64,000 nt of DNA, from contig NZ_WBJS01000005.1 in the NCBI RefSeq assembly GCF_009296265.1, forward strand, positions 62,001 through 126,000, in the 5' to 3' direction. This stretch comes from Thioclava sp. JE_KL1. Lineage in GTDB: Bacteria; Pseudomonadota; Alphaproteobacteria; Rhodobacterales; Rhodobacteraceae. A model generated the notes under the pieces. It saw only the letters and a program-made list of their open reading frames with translations. It was not told the DNA's origin and did no database searches. The position numbers and the translations under genes were made by a program. Positions 25,951 to 33,051 of this stretch are shown one piece after another. Within the stretch, counting starts at the first letter, position 1. Every line of letters starts with the position of its first letter.

Positions 25951-25981
25951 AAGCCGTCCGGGTCTCCGGGCGGCTTTCGTT
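25951..25981 (+). terminator. Terminator after the DUF2125 gene
   Basis: AAGCCGTCCGG, loop GTCT, CCGGGCGGCTT: an 11-bp stem with one G-T pair, followed by TCGTTATT. It ends 19 bases before the pmbA start. Confidence 0.8.
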
Positions 25982-25999
25982 ATTCTCACGAGGTGTAAA

Positions 26000-27349
26000 T
26001 TGACCAAGCCCTCCCTCTCCGATCTGACCCAGTCGCTGCTCGAGGCTGCAAAGCGCGCAGGTGCCCCTGCCGCCGATGCCATTGCGGTCGATGGGCGTTC
26101 GGTTGCGATCGATGTCCGCGAAGGCCGTCTCGAACAGGCCGAGCGATCGGAGGGCGTCGAGATCGGGCTGCGTGTCCTTCTCGGCGGCAAACAGGCCTGT
26201 GTGTCCGCCTCCGATATTTCTACCCGCACCTTCGAGGAAATGGCGCAGCGCGCGATCGCGATGGCCCGCGAAGCGCCGGAAGATCCGTTCATCGGGCTCG
26301 CCGATCCGTCGCAGCTAACCGACCGGCGCGATGCGGACGGCATGGAGTTGGCCGATCCGAGCGCCGAGCCCTCCGCCGAGGCGCTTCAGGCCGACGCGCT
26401 CGAGGCCGAGGCCGCGGCGCTTGGCGTCGAAGGCGTCACCCAGGTGCAATCCGCCTCCGCCGCCTATTCCTATCGGCGTGTCCATGTCGCAGCCTCCAAC
26501 GGCTTCGCGGGTGGTTACGACCGCAGCTCGCGCGTCGTCTCGGCCGTCGCGATTTCCGGCGAGGGGCTGGGGATGGAGCGCGATTGGGCCGCCGAGAGCC
26601 GCATCTTCCAGTCCGATCTGCCCAGCGCCCAAGAAATCGGACGTCTGGCCGGCGAACGCGCCGCCGCCCGCGCCAATCCGCGCCGCCCGAAAACCGGTGC
26701 CTATCCGGTGCTGATCGACGAGCGCGTCTCGGGCAGCCTGATCGGGCATCTTCTGTCGGCGGTGAACGGGCAGGCGATCTGCCGCGGCGCCTCGTGGCTG
26801 CGCGACGCATTGAATGAGCAAGTTCTGCCCGAAGGGCTCTCGCTGATCGAGGAGCCGCATCGCAAGCGCGTTTCCGGCTCGCGCCCCTTCGACGCGGAAG
26901 GGCTGGCCACCGCGCGCCGCGCCATCGTCGAGAACGGTGTGCTGAAAAGCTGGACCCTCGACCTCGCCTGCGCGCGCAAGCTCGGGCTGCAATCGACGGC
27001 GAATGCCAGCCGCGGCACTTCCTCGCCGCCCTCGCCCGGCATCGGCAACGTGACCCTGACGCAGGGCGACAAGACGCGCGAGGAGCTGATGGCCGAGATG
27101 GGCACCGGGCTTCTGGTGACCTCCTTCATCGGGGCCACGATCAACCCCAACACGGGCGATTATTCGCGCGGGGCCTCGGGCTATTGGGTGGAAAACGGCG
27201 AGCCGGTCTATCCGGTCAATGAATGCACAATCGCGGGCAACCTGCGCGATATGCTCCGCAGCATCCGGCCCGCGAATGACGCGCGGATGCATCTGAGCCA
27301 TATCGTGCCCTCGCTTCTCCTCGAAGGGATGACGCTTGCCGGAGACTGA
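26000..27349 (+). CDS. pmbA: TldD/PmbA-family metalloprotease subunit PmbA (TldE)
   Basis: Partner subunit of the TldD/TldE protease, which matures some RiPP peptides and degrades unfolded peptides in the cytoplasm; 449 residues, usual length. The start is TTG at 26000 after CGAGGTG. Signatures: VDGRSVAIDVREGRLEQAE near the start, GVEIGLRVLLGGKQA, NASRGTSSPPSPG and the C-terminal GYWVENGEPVYPVNECTIAGNL. No HExxH motif is present, as expected for the PmbA rather than TldD subunit. tldD is not in the window. Overlaps the CysQ-like gene by 14 bases. Confidence 0.92.
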   Translation: MTKPSLSDLTQSLLEAAKRAGAPAADAIAVDGRSVAIDVREGRLEQAERSEGVEIGLRVLLGGKQACVSASDISTRTFEEMAQRAIAMAREAPEDPFIGLADPSQLTDRRDADGMELADPSAEPSAEALQADALEAEAAALGVEGVTQVQSASAAYSYRRVHVAASNGFAGGYDRSSRVVSAVAISGEGLGMERDWAAESRIFQSDLPSAQEIGRLAGERAAARANPRRPKTGAYPVLIDERVSGSLIGHLLSAVNGQAICRGASWLRDALNEQVLPEGLSLIEEPHRKRVSGSRPFDAEGLATARRAIVENGVLKSWTLDLACARKLGLQSTANASRGTSSPPSPGIGNVTLTQGDKTREELMAEMGTGLLVTSFIGATINPNTGDYSRGASGYWVENGEPVYPVNECTIAGNLRDMLRSIRPANDARMHLSHIVPSLLLEGMTLAGD

Positions 27350-28121
27350 TCTTCCCCTTCTCATCGAGACCGCGAAAGAGGCCGGTGCGCTCGCCCTGAC
27401 TTACTGGAAGAAGGCGCCCGAAGCCTGGGACAAAGGCGACGGGGCCGGTCCGGTCTCGGAGGCCGATCTGGCGGTGAACGCGCTGCTGGAAGAGCGTCTG
27501 CGCGGCGCCCGGCCCGATTACGGCTGGCTGTCGGAGGAAAGCACGGACGATCCGGCGCGTCTCGAGGCGCGCTCGACCTTCATTGTCGATCCGATCGACG
27601 GCACGCGCGCCTTCCTTGCCCATGATGGCGGCTTCGCCCATGCGCTCGCCGTGGTGCGCGATGGCGCGGTCGTGGCCGGCGTGGTGCATCTGCCGGTTCA
27701 CGATCTCACCTATTCCGCGACGATCGACGGTCCGGCCTGCCTGAACGGGGAGCCGCTCCGGCCCGGCACACAAGAAGCGCTCACGGGCGCGACGGTGCTG
27801 ACCTCGAAACTTTCCGACAATCCGAGCTTCTGGCGGCACGCCCAGCCGGATTACCACCGCCATTTCCGCTCGTCGCTGGCTTGGCGGCTGTGTCTGGTGG
27901 CGGAAGGCCGGTTCGACGCGACGATTTCGCTGCGTCCGGCATGGGAGTGGGATATCGCCGCGGCGAGCTTGATCGCGCAACGCGCGGGGCTGCTCGCGAC
28001 GGATCGCAACGGTCGCGCGCTGCGGTTCAACCGGTCGCCGCCGCAATCGAGCGGACTGGTCGTCGCCAACCCGACCCTGCATGAGAAATTCATCGAAAAT
28101 CTGGCGTTTTGGCCGGATTAG
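27336..28121 (+). CDS. Inositol monophosphatase-family phosphatase, CysQ-like
   Basis: Mg-dependent, lithium-sensitive-type phosphatase, 261 residues, with a TTG start at 27336 inside the end of pmbA. Metal ligands: Glu67 in GWLSEES, and Asp85 and Asp88 in IVDPIDGTRAF at 83-93; the C-terminal WEWDIAAASLI carries the last Asp. IVDPIDGTRAF and GWLSEE are closest to CysQ-type 3'(2'),5'-bisphosphate nucleotidases that clear PAP from sulfate assimilation, but histidinol- or inositol-phosphatase activity cannot be excluded. Coupled to pmbA. It ends 3 bases from the convergent anti-sigma gene. Confidence 0.85.
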   Translation: MPETDLPLLIETAKEAGALALTYWKKAPEAWDKGDGAGPVSEADLAVNALLEERLRGARPDYGWLSEESTDDPARLEARSTFIVDPIDGTRAFLAHDGGFAHALAVVRDGAVVAGVVHLPVHDLTYSATIDGPACLNGEPLRPGTQEALTGATVLTSKLSDNPSFWRHAQPDYHRHFRSSLAWRLCLVAEGRFDATISLRPAWEWDIAAASLIAQRAGLLATDRNGRALRFNRSPPQSSGLVVANPTLHEKFIENLAFWPD

Positions 28122-28124
28122 GGT

Positions 28125-28754
28125 CTACCAGCGCAGCACGCGCGTCCCGATCAGAGCCCCCACAAGCATCACCACGACGATCCCGAGCCCGTACCACGTG
28201 ACGTAGAACAGCGGGCTATCCTCGGTGCAGTGCAGGGCGTAGATCGCGGTGCCCATGCCTCCGGCGGCAAGCCCCGCCAGCGCCCCGGCCTGAGCCGGGC
28301 GCGTCACCGCCCCTTTGCGCAGGCTGACAAGGAGCGCGCCCAGCGCCGGGAGGGACAGCATCGGCACGGAGATCAGGCAGGGCAGGATCGTCTCGCCCTC
28401 GAAATCCGCCATGCGCTGACCGTCGGGCGTGGTCAGAAACGCATAGGCCAAAAGCGCCGCCCCGATCGCCGGGAAGATCCAGAGCCATCCCGTCGATACC
28501 TTCGCCGTGGGCCGCCCGAGGCGCACCGCCATCGGCGTCACAAGCACGGCCAGGACCAGCGGCAGGTAGAATTTTGGAGCGATTTCCGGCGTCATAAGGG
28601 TCTGTTCCAGCGGAAAACGCAGGCCATAGACCGAAATCACGAACAGTGCCGACAGCAGAAGCGCCGGCACAAGCCAGCGGCCAAGCACCTGCTTCGGGCG
28701 CGGATCGGGCAACGTGTCTTGTTGCAATACGGATATCAGGTCTTCGGTTTTCAT
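28125..28754 (-). CDS. nrsF: Anti-sigma factor NrsF-like (DUF1109), six-segment membrane protein
   Basis: A 209-residue inner-membrane protein with six hydrophobic segments (about 28-46, 60-78, 88-107, 122-143, 155-173, 184-205) and a short cytosolic N-terminus. It belongs to DUF1109/NrsF, the anti-sigma factor of SigF-type ECF sigma factors. Cys126 (ETILPCLISVP) and Cys176 (YALHCTEDS) are candidates for the conserved sensing cysteines reported for Caulobacter NrsF. It overlaps the sigma gene by 4 bases (ATGA) and is co-transcribed with it. Likely role: holds the sigma factor at the membrane until metal or redox stress. Confidence 0.85.
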   Translation of the reverse strand: MKTEDLISVLQQDTLPDPRPKQVLGRWLVPALLLSALFVISVYGLRFPLEQTLMTPEIAPKFYLPLVLAVLVTPMAVRLGRPTAKVSTGWLWIFPAIGAALLAYAFLTTPDGQRMADFEGETILPCLISVPMLSLPALGALLVSLRKGAVTRPAQAGALAGLAAGGMGTAIYALHCTEDSPLFYVTWYGLGIVVVMLVGALIGTRVLRW

Positions 28755-29302
28755 ATCTCGATCAGCCTCTCGCGAAGCGCGGCCAGTTTTTTCAACGAAC
28801 GATGCAGCATCACGCGCACCGCTCCCTCACTCATATCTAACGCATCGCCGGTTTCCGCGATGCTTTTCCCTTCGAGCCCGATAGCGCGCACCAGCTGCGC
28901 GGCGCGGGGCTCGAGATGGGTCAAAAACGTCTCTATATCGGCCTTTTCCGTGGGATCGGCCTCTGGAGCGGCGGGCAGCATCTCGGCGAAATCCTCCACC
29001 GGAAGATGGATACGCCGCCCCCGCTTCCGAAAGGCGTCAACCACCTTGTGCCGGGCGATCGCGTAGCACCACGGCGCCGCCGGCTCATCCTCGCGCCACG
29101 TGTGACGCTTCAGATGGATGGCGAGCAACGCCTCCTGCACGACATCCTCGCAATCGGCCTCGGACAGCCCGGCACCGCGTGCCCGCACGACAGACCGCAA
29201 CACCGGGGTCACGGCCTGCAGGAACAGACCGTAGGCGCGCTTGTCGCCCGCATTCGCAGCCCGCAGGAGCTGCGACCAATCTGCCCGCCGATCATGCATC
29301 AT
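28751..29302 (-). CDS. sigF: ECF sigma factor, SigF type
   Basis: Extracytoplasmic-function sigma factor of about 183 residues. Region 2 is visible as DCEDVVQEALLAIHLKRHTW followed by PWCYAIARHKVVDAFRK; region 4 is GLEGKSIAETGDALDMSEGAVRVMLHRSLKKLA. Several ATG codons lie within 30 bases (29326, 29308, 29302, 29299). I chose 29302 because AAGGG lies 6 bases before it and because a GTAACG-N16-CGAA promoter (29337-29312) overlaps the longer start, which would then be upstream of or at the transcription start. The anti-sigma gene nrsF follows in overlap. The divergent bufferin-type operon is the expected target. Confidence 0.88.
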   Translation of the reverse strand: MMHDRRADWSQLLRAANAGDKRAYGLFLQAVTPVLRSVVRARGAGLSEADCEDVVQEALLAIHLKRHTWREDEPAAPWCYAIARHKVVDAFRKRGRRIHLPVEDFAEMLPAAPEADPTEKADIETFLTHLEPRAAQLVRAIGLEGKSIAETGDALDMSEGAVRVMLHRSLKKLAALRERLIEI

Positions 29303-29311
29303 CGCCATCCC

Positions 29312-29337
29312 TTCGTTCGCGATCATGCCTTCGTTAC
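29312..29337 (-). promoter_or_regulatory. Candidate ECF promoter for sigF-nrsF (autoregulation)
   Basis: On the minus strand GTAACG (29337-29332), 16 bases, CGAA (29315-29312). It has the same -35 and -10 words and the same spacing as the promoter before bufA, pointing the other way. It overlaps the longest open start of the sigma gene, so the true start is probably downstream. Confidence 0.6.
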
Positions 29338-29362
29338 AGCCCGATAGAAAAACTTTTTTCGT

Positions 29363-29396
29363 TCACGCTGGCGTGATGTGCGTAACGCCAGCGTGA
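29363..29396. repeat. 12-bp inverted repeat between sigF and bufA
   Basis: TCACGCTGGCGT (29363-29374), 10-base spacer, ACGCCAGCGTGA (29385-29396), a perfect match. The right arm begins inside the GTAACG -35 word of the bufA promoter, so a protein bound here would compete with or assist the sigma factor. Confidence 0.6.
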
Positions 29397-29407
29397 CCTC
29401 TCGCGAA
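29382..29407 (+). promoter_or_regulatory. Candidate ECF promoter for the bufferin operon
   Basis: GTAACG (29382-29387), 16 bases, CGAA (29404-29407), 47 bases before the bufA ATG. It matches the minus-strand sigF promoter exactly in both words and spacing, as expected for a sigma factor that recognises its own and its target promoter. Confidence 0.65.
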
Positions 29408-29453
29408 AGGTGATCAGGACCGCAAACGGTCCCAACCAATCAGGGAGACTACC

Positions 29454-29726
29454 ATGAAGACCGAAACCACCCTTGGCTTTGCAACTGCTCTGACTTGCGC
29501 GATGGGGCTGGCCAGCGCCGCCCATGCCGAAGATCAGGCGATGGAGAAATGCTACGGCGTCGCGATGGCCGGGCAGAACGATTGCGCCGCCGGTCCCGGC
29601 ACCACCTGCGCCGGTACCGCGACGATGGATTATCAGGGCAACGCCTGGAAACTCGTCCCGGCGGGCACCTGCACCGAGATCGAGACGCCGCACGGCATGG
29701 GCTCGCTCGAACCCAAGGAGATGTAA
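29454..29726 (+). CDS. bufA1: Bufferin-type RiPP precursor, BufA1 (DUF2282)
   Basis: A 90-residue precursor with a signal peptide of about 25 residues ending AHA. The mature part carries four Cys: Cys33 (EKCYGVA), Cys44 (QNDCAAG), Cys52 (TTCAGT) and Cys73 (GTCTE). EKCYGV and WKLVPAGTC are the hallmarks of DUF2282. In the bufferin family, BufB and BufC convert some of these Cys to thiooxazole-type heterocycles that bind copper in the periplasm; which residues are changed here is not shown by sequence. GGGAG precedes the ATG. A hairpin terminator separates it from bufB. Confidence 0.9.
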   Translation: MKTETTLGFATALTCAMGLASAAHAEDQAMEKCYGVAMAGQNDCAAGPGTTCAGTATMDYQGNAWKLVPAGTCTEIETPHGMGSLEPKEM

Positions 29727-29733
29727 CCCCAAG

Positions 29734-29761
29734 CGGGGCGTGCGGACGGCACGCCCCGTTT
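29734..29761 (+). terminator. Intra-operon hairpin terminator between bufA1 and bufB
   Basis: CGGGGCGTGC (29734-29743), loop GGACG, GCACGCCCCG (29749-29758), then TTT. A perfect 10-bp stem with a short T run, 8 bases after the precursor stop and 20 bases before bufB. It probably ends most transcripts after bufA1 and lets a minority read on, giving more precursor than enzyme. Confidence 0.65.
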
Positions 29762-29781
29762 CCTCACCGATGGAGGCTGCC

Positions 29782-30624
29782 ATGACACTGCCACGCAAAG
29801 CGGGCCTCGGCTTCAAGCCAGAGCATTTTCCCGCCATATCAGAGACGAAACCAGACCTCGGGTTCTTCGAAATCCACGCGGAAAACTACATGGGCGCGGG
29901 CGGGATGCCGCATGCGATGCTGGAACGGTTGCGCGCGGATTATGCGCTTTCGGTGCATGGCGTGGGCCTCTCGATCGGCGGGCCCGACCCGCTGGATCGC
30001 GACCACCTCGCGCGGCTCAAGCTCCTGTGCGACCGATACGACCCCGAGAGCTTCTCGGAGCACCTTGCCTGGGCAAGCCATGGCGGTGTCTGGATGCACG
30101 ATCTGCTGCCCCTGCCCTACACGGTGGAAACGCTGTCGCTGATCTGTGATCACGTCGATGAGGTGCAGGAGCATCTCGGCCGCCGGATGCTGCTGGAGAA
30201 TCCGGCGACCTATGTGCTCTTCGACGACTCCGACATTCCCGAGACCGAATTCCTGACGGAGATCAGTCAGCGCACCGGCTGCGGATTGCTGCTCGATTTG
30301 AACAATGTCTTCGTGTCCTGCGTGAACCACCGACAGGATCCGCGCGCCTATCTCGAGGCGTTCCCGTTGAACCGTGTCGGCGAGATTCATCTGGCGGGCC
30401 ATGAAGAGGAAGAGCTGCCCTCCGGGCCCCTGCTGATCGACAGCCACGGGCGCGAAGTCGCGGAGCCGGTTTGGGCGCTTTACGCCGAAACAGTCTCTAA
30501 AACCGGGCAGCTACCGAGCCTTATCGAATGGGACAATGACGTGCCGGACTTCGCCACCTTGATGGCCGAGGCCGAGCGCGCGTCGATGATCCTGTCGGGT
30601 GACCACGATGCGCTCGCATCGTGA
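29782..30624 (+). CDS. bufB: Multinuclear iron oxygenase (MNIO, DUF692), BufB-like
   Basis: RiPP-modifying enzyme, 280 residues from the ATG at 29782 (GGAGG upstream; the longer open frame overlaps bufA1 out of frame). It is a TIM-barrel iron enzyme; likely metal ligands are spread along the chain: His59 ([10 protein letters not shown]), His94 (SEHLAW), Glu139 (LENPA), Asp172 ([10 protein letters not shown]), His203 and His207 (EIHLAGH), Asp220, His222 (IDSHG) and Glu249 (IEWDND). Oxidises Cys of the precursor with BufC. MbnB of methanobactin synthesis is a relative, but the neighbours here fit bufferin. Confidence 0.9.
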   Translation: MTLPRKAGLGFKPEHFPAISETKPDLGFFEIHAENYMGAGGMPHAMLERLRADYALSVHGVGLSIGGPDPLDRDHLARLKLLCDRYDPESFSEHLAWASHGGVWMHDLLPLPYTVETLSLICDHVDEVQEHLGRRMLLENPATYVLFDDSDIPETEFLTEISQRTGCGLLLDLNNVFVSCVNHRQDPRAYLEAFPLNRVGEIHLAGHEEEELPSGPLLIDSHGREVAEPVWALYAETVSKTGQLPSLIEWDNDVPDFATLMAEAERASMILSGDHDALAS

Positions 30625-31381
30625 CTTCGCCCGCGGGTTCCGCGAGAGCCTGGCCGGAGGGCCCGCGCCACAAAACGCCACCGCCCAGGACCCGGCAGAG
30701 ATCGAGCGCCGCTTCGACGTTTATCGCAACAACGTGGCACATGGGCTGACACAGGCGCTTGCGCGTCATTTCCCGGCGATCGAACGGCTTCTTGGCGCGG
30801 AGTGCTTCCGGGGGATCGCCCGGGCCTACATCGCCGAGCACCCGCCGCGCACGCCCGTCCTGACCGAATGGGGCGGCGCGTTTCCGGCCTATCTGGCGGA
30901 TGAACCTTCGCTGCAATCGCTGAGCTATTTGCCCGACGTCGCCCGCATCGAATGGGCGCGCAGCCGGGCCTATCACGCAGCCGATGCAGAGCCTGTTGCG
31001 CCGGAACTTCTGCAAGAAACCGCCACCCGCGCGGGCACTCACCTGTGTCTCGATCTGCATCCGTCGGTGCAGATACTTCAGCTGCTGACGCCCGCCGGTT
31101 CGATCTGGGCCTCGCAACAACCGGGCGGCCCCGCACCACCGCGTGCGAAGGAATGGAGACCGGAGACGCTGCTGATTGCGCGGCGCGGGATCTCTCATGT
31201 GATCACGTCCGTCGTGCGTAGCTCGACCGGCCGCTTCATCTCAGCCCTCTCCGCAGGCGAAACCGTCGCCCGCGCACAAGACCGGGCGGGAGCGGATTTT
31301 GACCTCAACGCAGCGCTTCTGCTGCTGGTGGAAAATGCGCTGATCGTTGGCGCGGGCATCGAAAGAGGAGACGAGTCATGA
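30608..31381 (+). CDS. bufC: DUF2063 partner protein, BufC-like
   Basis: A 257-residue protein with the N-terminal DUF2063 domain ([18 protein letters not shown] near 35-44, [32 protein letters not shown]). In MNIO systems this partner binds the precursor leader and presents it to the DUF692 enzyme. The start is ATG 30608 or GTG 30599; both overlap bufB. The C-terminal half (about 150-255) is less conserved and may bind the precursor. It overlaps the DoxX gene by 4 bases (ATGA). Confidence 0.87.
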   Translation: MRSHRDFARGFRESLAGGPAPQNATAQDPAEIERRFDVYRNNVAHGLTQALARHFPAIERLLGAECFRGIARAYIAEHPPRTPVLTEWGGAFPAYLADEPSLQSLSYLPDVARIEWARSRAYHAADAEPVAPELLQETATRAGTHLCLDLHPSVQILQLLTPAGSIWASQQPGGPAPPRAKEWRPETLLIARRGISHVITSVVRSSTGRFISALSAGETVARAQDRAGADFDLNAALLLLVENALIVGAGIERGDES

Positions 31382-31845
31382 CCGATACGATCGAGATGAA
31401 AACCCCAAAACAGGGTCTATTCCGGCTGTATCATCGGTTTTCCGATATAGCCCAGCGCTTCCCGGAGGAGATTGTTCTGATCGGAGCGCGGCTCTTTCCG
31501 GCGATGGTGTTCTGGATGTCCGGGCGGACCAAGGTAGAGGGGTTCATGATCAAGGATTCCACCTTCACCCTCTTTCAATACGAATACGACCTGCCCGTCA
31601 TTCCGCATGAATGGGCGGCGGTGCTCGCGACCTTCGCGGAGCATTTCTTCCCATTGCTGCTGATCTTCGGCCTTGGCAGCCGACTCGCGGCGCTGGCGCT
31701 TCTGGCGATGACGCTGGTGATCCAGATCTTCGTCTATCCCGGCGCGTGGGTCACGCATGGGCTTTGGGCAATCGCGCTTCTGACGGTCTTGATGAAGGGT
31801 CCCGGGCGGCTTTCTCTCGATAAGCTCATCGGATTGGAACGCTGA
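31378..31845 (+). CDS. DoxX-family inner-membrane protein in the bufferin operon
   Basis: A 155-residue membrane protein with four hydrophobic segments after a 30-residue soluble start: [55 protein letters not shown] and [10 protein letters not shown]. The EHFFP motif is typical of the DoxX/DoxD family. It is the last gene of the bufA1-bufB-bufC operon. DoxX proteins often accompany DUF692 clusters and may handle electrons or quinone for the oxygenase or take part in export; the sequence does not decide. Confidence 0.85.
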   Translation: MTDTIEMKTPKQGLFRLYHRFSDIAQRFPEEIVLIGARLFPAMVFWMSGRTKVEGFMIKDSTFTLFQYEYDLPVIPHEWAAVLATFAEHFFPLLLIFGLGSRLAALALLAMTLVIQIFVYPGAWVTHGLWAIALLTVLMKGPGRLSLDKLIGLER

Positions 31846-31895
31846 GCCTTGCTCTCCCCGCCTGCACGATTATGTGTGAGCGCAAAGGAGAGCCG

Positions 31896-32459
31896 ATGCG
31901 CGAAAGCTACGATATCGAAGCCGCAATGGGCCGCGCCGAGAGCGACGGCCACGGCCACCTGCCCGACCCGGCGAATACGCGGCTTTTGCGCGATGCGCTC
32001 GCGCAATTCGCGACCGGCGTGACCGTGGTGACCGCTTGCGCGCATGAAGACGCGGCAGAGCCCGTCGGGATGACGGTGAACAGCTTCGCCTCGGTATCGC
32101 TCGATCCGGCGCTGATCCTATGGTCGGCGGCGCGTTCTTCGTTCCGACATGCGCATTTTACCGCGACACCCACTTTTGCCGTGCATGTGCTGCGCTACGA
32201 TCAGGAGGCGCTGGCCAAGCGGTTCACCAAGCGCGGCGAAGGGTTCGACGGTCTGTCCTACCGGCTGAACGCGGCGGGCGTTCCGCTGATCGACGACACG
32301 CTCGCCCGGTTCGAATGCGTGACCGAGGCGCGCCACGATGGCGGGGATCACACGATCATCATCGGTCGCGTCACCCGCTTCGTGAAAGGCGCCGGGACGG
32401 ACCCCCTGCTCTTCGCGGGTGGCCAGTTCGGGCGCTTCCTTCCCGATCAGCGCAACTGA
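31896..32459 (+). CDS. Flavin reductase-like FMN-binding protein
   Basis: A 187-residue protein of the split-barrel FMN-binding flavin reductase family (NTA monooxygenase component B, HpaC type). The ATG at 31896 follows AAAGGAG. FATGVTVVTA near 40-49, VGMTVNSFASVSLDPALILW near 59-78, AVHVLRYDQEALAKRF and the end LLFAGGQFGRF are family features. Likely supplies reduced flavin to an oxygenase that is not encoded next to it. It could be a leftover of the upstream operon, 50 bases away, but the spacing and its own ribosome site suggest a separate unit. Confidence 0.85.
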   Translation: MRESYDIEAAMGRAESDGHGHLPDPANTRLLRDALAQFATGVTVVTACAHEDAAEPVGMTVNSFASVSLDPALILWSAARSSFRHAHFTATPTFAVHVLRYDQEALAKRFTKRGEGFDGLSYRLNAAGVPLIDDTLARFECVTEARHDGGDHTIIIGRVTRFVKGAGTDPLLFAGGQFGRFLPDQRN

Positions 32460-32488
32460 TTAAAGCTTCAACCGATCAGCGCAGCTGA
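32443..32488. repeat. 17-base direct repeat at two convergent gene ends
   Basis: CCGATCAGCGCAACTGA (32443-32459) and CCGATCAGCGCAGCTGA (32472-32488) differ at one base and lie 29 bases apart. The first contains the stop of the flavin reductase gene, the second spans the last codons of pqiC on the other strand. It looks like a small tandem duplication. Confidence 0.6.
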
Positions 32489-33039
32489 GCGATCTGCCGC
32501 GCCAGCACCGTCACCGCCGCGCTGTTCGCTTTTGCGATGGCCTGCGGTTCCTGAGAACCGATCGGCACCGTGAAGTCGAACCGCCGCACCGTGTCTCCGC
32601 TGCGCTCATAGCCATTCGCCGAGACGAAATAGACGCCCGCAACATGCAGCAGCCCGTCGGCGCCCGGCAGCATCTGCTCGATCCGGACCTCGATCCTGCG
32701 GGAGGGCGGATCGGCGAGCGGCCACGGCTCGGAAATCACGGTGGCCCCAGAGAGGGACGAGATTTGCCGCGCCAACGCCAGCGTCACCGACCGCGCCGGA
32801 TCATCCGCCCAGAGGTTGTCCGGGTTCGACCGCAGCGCCCCGTCCGCAGTTTGGAAGGCGATCTCCTGTCCGCCCGCATAATCCGGCAGCGATACCTCCC
32901 GCAGCTCGGCCCGGCCCAGCCGGTTCGGCAGCGCCTTCTCGGCGGTGGGCGGGTCGATTGGATAGCGCGCGATCTTCTCGGGATCGGAACAGGCCGCGAG
33001 GCCCAGGAGGCATAGCGGGATCAGGCTTAGAGCTTTCAT
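32476..33039 (-). CDS. pqiC: PqiC-type lipoprotein (DUF330, ABC transport auxiliary)
   Basis: Outer-membrane lipoprotein partner of PqiB, 187 residues from the ATG at 33039, which has AGGAG 6 bases upstream (an ATG at 33045 sits too close to it). Signal peptide with lipobox LAAC, Cys17. The mature domain has the ABC-auxiliary pattern NLWADDPARSVTLALARQIS and IEVRIEQMLPGADG. PqiA-PqiB-PqiC move lipids across the envelope and protect against membrane stress. Last gene of the operon, 12 bases after pqiB. Confidence 0.87.
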   Translation of the reverse strand: MKALSLIPLCLLGLAACSDPEKIARYPIDPPTAEKALPNRLGRAELREVSLPDYAGGQEIAFQTADGALRSNPDNLWADDPARSVTLALARQISSLSGATVISEPWPLADPPSRRIEVRIEQMLPGADGLLHVAGVYFVSANGYERSGDTVRRFDFTVPIGSQEPQAIAKANSAAVTVLARQIAQLR

Positions 33040-33051
33040 CGTCATCTCCTG

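Noticed and set aside
29524-30624. Methanobactin (MbnB) locus
   Set aside because: The DUF692 protein is related to MbnB, but the neighbours are a DUF2282 precursor with a signal peptide, DUF2063 and DoxX, without a methanobactin precursor, MbnC or exporter.
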